This document shows positions 6,746 through 9,158 of a stretch of DNA of 9,158 nucleotides, piece by piece. A program made the position numbers and the translations under genes. Origin of the DNA: a bacterium (GTDB lineage: Bacteria; Verrucomicrobiota; Verrucomicrobiae; Limisphaerales; J093); NCBI GenBank assembly GCA_021839785.1, contig JAKCAB010000112.1, positions 1 through 9,158 of the forward strand. Direction: 5' to 3'. The notes beneath the pieces were generated by a model. The model was given only the letters and a program-made list of their open reading frames with translations. It did not search any database and was not told the DNA's origin. Within the stretch, counting starts at the first letter, position 1, and the number at the start of each line of letters is the position of its first letter.

Positions 6746-8617
6746 ATGAGCACGCCCAGTTACGACCCCGAATGGAAGGAGAAGTACCAGGCGATGATCG
6801 CCACGCCCGAGGCGGCGGTGGCCAAGGTCAAGCCGGGATCGCGGATCTTCATCGGCACCGGCTGTGCCGAGCCGCTGCGCCTCGTCGAAAAGCTCACCCA
6901 GCGCGCGTCGGAATTGCCCGACACGGAGATCGTCCATCTGCTGACCTTCGGCGACGCGCCGTATGCCGACAAGGAACTGGCGCAATTCTTCCGCGTGAAC
7001 AGCTTCTTCATCGCGGAAAACGTGCGCGACATCATCCATGAAGGCCTGGGCGATTACACCCCGATCTTCCTGTCGGAGATCCCGCGGCTGTTCAACTCCG
7101 GCCGGCTGCCGCTGGACGTGGCGTTGATCCAGGTCACGCCGCCCGACACCCGCGGCATGTGCAGTCTGGGCGTGTCGGTGGACGTGGTGAAGAGCGCGGC
7201 TGAGAATGCCTCGCTCGTCATCGCCCAGGTGAACCCGAACATGCCGCGCACGCATGGCGATTCGGGGATCCACGTCTTCGACATCGACGTGCTCGTGCCG
7301 GTGGACGAACCGTTGCTCGAAGTGCCGTCGCTGCCCATCACCGACGACACCCGCCAGATCGGCGAATATCTGGCCGCGTTGATCGACGACGGCTCGACCA
7401 TCGAACTCGGCATCGGCCGCATCCCGCAAGCCTTGCTGGACTTCCTCCAGGACAAGAAAGACCTCGGCATCCATACCGAGATGGTTAGCGACCGCATCGT
7501 GGACTTGATCGAGAGCGGCACCATCAATGGTACCCGCAAGACGCTGGACCGGGGCAAGGTCGTGGCCAGTTTCGCGCTCGGCACGAAACGCCTGTACGAC
7601 TTCCTGGATGACAACCCGGTGTTTGCCTTTCACCCCACCGAGTACGTCAACGACATCGAAGTCATCAGCAAGCAGTACAAGATGGTGGCGGTGAACGTGG
7701 CGCTCGAAATCGACCTCACCGGCCAGGTGTGCGCCGATTCGCTGGGCTCCAAGTTCTTCTCCGGCGTGGGCGGCCAGGTGGATTTCAACCGCGGCGCCGC
7801 GCGCGCCAAAGGCGGCAAGGCGATCATCGCCCTGCCGTCCACCGCGAGGAACGGAACGATTTCGCGCATCGTCACCCACCTCTCGCCCGGCGCCGGCGTC
7901 GTGACCACGCGGGCGGACGTCCATTACATCGTGACCGAATACGGGGTGGCGTACGTGCATGGCAAAAGCATCCAGGAGCGCGCGCTGGCGCTGATCAGCA
8001 TCGCGCATCCGGATTACCGCGCGAAACTCCTGCGGGAGGCGATCGAGGCAAAGTACCTCTCCGCCAGCATGGCTGACATGGAGGGCAAGATCCTCGTTGG
8101 CCCCAAGGAGCTGCGCACCACGCAACTCCTCGAAGACGGCACCCAGATCAACTTCCGTCCGATCCATCCGACCGACGAACCGCGGATGCGCGACCTGTTC
8201 TACGCGCTCTCCCAGCAAACGATCTTCTACCGGTTCATGTCGTTCACGAAGATCATCCCGCGGAAACAGATTCAGGACTTCGTCTATATCGACCATCGCA
8301 ACGACGTCACCATCGTGGGCACCGTGCCTGAAGCCCATGGCGAGGACATCATCGCGGTCGGCAGCTACTACCTGGATCCGAAGACGAACATGGCGGAGGT
8401 GGCGTTCGTGGTGCGGGACGACTGGCAAAACGTCGGCATCGGCACATTCCTCCTTCGCTACCTCATGCGCATCGCCCGGCGCAACGGCATTCGCGGCTTC
8501 ACGGCCGAAGTGTTGACCGAGAACAAGCCGATGCAGTCGGTCTTCAACAAGAGCAACTGCAAGCTGACCACCAAGTTCACCGGCAACGTGATCAGCTACC
8601 AGATGGCGTTCGAGTAG
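6746..8617 (+). CDS. Acetyl-CoA hydrolase/CoA-transferase fused to a C-terminal GNAT acetyltransferase domain
   Basis: This 623-residue two-part protein starts at ATG 6746, 1 bp after the synthetase stop. A TTG at 6725 is in frame but adds only seven residues. Residues ~10-435 match the Cat1/4-hydroxybutyrate CoA-transferase family. Landmarks are LGIHTEMVSD with the expected catalytic Glu245 that carries the CoA thioester, the Gly-rich SGVGGQVDFNRGA near residue 339, and YGVAYVHGKSIQERALALI. Residues ~465-615 are a GNAT domain: INFRPIHPTDEPRMRDLF at its start resembles the GNAT part of Pat/PatZ, and QNVGIG (561-566) is the acetyl-CoA pyrophosphate loop. The predicted role is to move or hydrolyse CoA on short acyl groups, while the GNAT half acetylates an amine, perhaps a protein lysine. 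Proteins of this fused type exist in databases to my memory, but I know of no firm function. Pairing with the upstream ligase suggests one short-chain acyl-CoA/acetate module. Confidence 0.9.
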   Translation: MSTPSYDPEWKEKYQAMIATPEAAVAKVKPGSRIFIGTGCAEPLRLVEKLTQRASELPDTEIVHLLTFGDAPYADKELAQFFRVNSFFIAENVRDIIHEGLGDYTPIFLSEIPRLFNSGRLPLDVALIQVTPPDTRGMCSLGVSVDVVKSAAENASLVIAQVNPNMPRTHGDSGIHVFDIDVLVPVDEPLLEVPSLPITDDTRQIGEYLAALIDDGSTIELGIGRIPQALLDFLQDKKDLGIHTEMVSDRIVDLIESGTINGTRKTLDRGKVVASFALGTKRLYDFLDDNPVFAFHPTEYVNDIEVISKQYKMVAVNVALEIDLTGQVCADSLGSKFFSGVGGQVDFNRGAARAKGGKAIIALPSTARNGTISRIVTHLSPGAGVVTTRADVHYIVTEYGVAYVHGKSIQERALALISIAHPDYRAKLLREAIEAKYLSASMADMEGKILVGPKELRTTQLLEDGTQINFRPIHPTDEPRMRDLFYALSQQTIFYRFMSFTKIIPRKQIQDFVYIDHRNDVTIVGTVPEAHGEDIIAVGSYYLDPKTNMAEVAFVVRDDWQNVGIGTFLLRYLMRIARRNGIRGFTAEVLTENKPMQSVFNKSNCKLTTKFTGNVISYQMAFE

Positions 8618-8647
8618 CACCCACGCCTTTTGCCCATGCCTGCTTCC

Positions 8648-8705
8648 CCCACACCTCCGGTCCTTACGGGCCGGGGGCGTGGGCGTCTGATTCCATTTCT
8701 CTTTC
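8648..8705 (+). terminator. Strong hairpin after the acyl-CoA operon, probable terminator
   Basis: The arms 8648-8663 and 8668-8683 pair at 15 of 16 positions (one A-C mismatch, two G-T wobbles) around a TTAC tetraloop, beginning 31 bp after the stop at 8617. The following 22 nt are pyrimidine-rich (ATTCCATTTCTCTTT) but are not an unbroken T-run, so intrinsic termination is likely but imperfect. A second copy of the outer left arm, CCCACGCC (8620-8627), is a perfect complement of 8676-8683 and could compete for pairing. Confidence 0.55.
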
Positions 8706-8718
8706 AAGATGAGACTAA

Positions 8719-9158
8719 ATGTGCGATGCCGGGCACCTGGCAAGCCCCCGACGCCTCGACACTGACTTGGTGGCCAAAGCCCAACGGGTGGCGGCCCAAG
8801 CACACGACCTCCCGGAGTTGCGTATGGCGCAGGCCGTTCCGCTGCCGGGCCTGGCCAAGCTGACCTTGGAGCAAACGGCCGCGGTGCTGGGAGTCGGACG
8901 GGCCACGGTGGCCCGCTTGCAGACACGCTTCCGGCACCCCGGCGAGCGCCCGCCCACCTGCCCGCGCTCGGCCCTGGGGGGGGCCGACGCCGCGCCCTGC
9001 TGAGCCGCGCCCAAGAACCGGCGTTCATGGCCGACTGGCAGGCCGCGGCGGAGCGCGGCGAGTGGGGGGTGCCGGAGAATATCCGGTTGATCCGGTTGCC
9101 GGGATCCGCACCGGAACTCAATCCCGAAGAACACCTTGGGGATGAAGTGCGGGAGAAG
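8719..9158 (+). pseudogene. Degenerate IS630-family transposase (frameshifted, internally deleted, runs off the right edge)
   Basis: The first fragment, ATG 8719 to TGA 9003, encodes LVAKAQRVAAQAHDLPELR, then LTLEQTAAVLGVGRATVARL. This is the N-terminal helix-turn-helix of IS630-type transposases. Around 8960-8985, at a run of eight G (8976-8983), the family-like frame jumps. The frame with codons starting at 8982 reads GRRRALLSR and stays open to the window end. That second fragment finishes with LPGSAPELNPEEHLGDEVREK, which is the region around the final catalytic Glu of the DDE domain (usual form S-P-E-L-N-P-x-E-x-L-W-D). Between ALLSR and this motif only about 35 residues remain, so the roughly 150 residues expected to carry the two catalytic Asp are missing. 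The usual Trp after HL is Gly here. It cannot make a working transposase. No terminal inverted repeats could be identified. Confidence 0.75.

Noticed and set aside
4795..6753. 652-codon open frame on the minus strand, opposite the acyl-CoA synthetase
   Set aside because: It is a shadow of the synthetase gene. It has no motif or domain, and stop codons are rare on the antisense strand of GC-rich genes.
6671..9121. 816-codon open frame on the minus strand, opposite the CoA-transferase-GNAT gene
   Set aside because: It lies antisense to a gene with clear motifs. Its translation is rich in His, Arg, Asp and Val without recognisable domains, as expected when GC-rich codons are read backwards.
1..9158. 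CRISPR arrays, tRNA or rRNA genes, phage or toxin-antitoxin modules
   Set aside because: No spaced direct repeats, no cloverleaf-like segment and no small gene pair of such types were seen on either strand by eye.

Overview
This is a GC-rich bacterial chromosomal window in which every convincing gene reads on the + strand. The organism cannot be named from the sequence. The prepilin signals with Ala instead of Gly before the cleavage site, the high GC content, the patchy Shine-Dalgarno sites and the gene types suggest a free-living Gram-negative-type bacterium of the PVC group, possibly Verrucomicrobiota. That is an inference, not a demonstration.

Region 1 (2-3612) is the distal half of a type II secretion (general secretion pathway) operon. 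It holds the C-terminal part of the inner-membrane platform protein GspF, followed by four minor-pseudopilin genes in the order H-I-J-K. Junctions are tight: two 4-bp start/stop overlaps, then gaps of 1 and 12 bp. H, I, J and K would make the tip that primes the periplasmic pseudopilus. The major pseudopilin gene gspG is not between F and H, and no gspL or gspM follows K, so this is a reduced or rearranged cluster.

Region 2 (3640-4401) is a divergent dethiobiotin synthetase (bioD), 27 bp after gspK and probably read with it. No other biotin gene is visible.

Region 3 (4402-4644) is a 243-bp gap with the best promoter candidate in the window: an A-rich tract, a near-consensus -35 and a near-consensus -10 with a 16-bp spacer. 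A leader of about 140 nt with a GC-rich hairpin follows.

Region 4 (4645-8617) is a two-gene acyl-CoA operon with a 1-bp gap. The first gene is an ADP/NDP-forming acyl-CoA (acetate-CoA) ligase with alpha and beta parts fused and both transfer histidines kept. The second is a CoA-transferase/acyl-CoA hydrolase fused to a C-terminal GNAT acetyltransferase domain. In Pat/PatZ-type protein lysine acetyltransferases the GNAT domain is attached to the NDP-forming synthetase; here it sits on the neighbouring CoA-transferase. This redistribution of domains, linking acyl-CoA interconversion to possible protein acetylation, is the most interesting feature of the window. A strong 15-bp hairpin lies just after the second gene.

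Region 5 (8719-9158, open at the right edge) is a decayed IS630-type transposase. The N-terminal helix-turn-helix and the last part of the DDE catalytic domain are recognisable. They are in different frames, and most of the catalytic core between them is missing.
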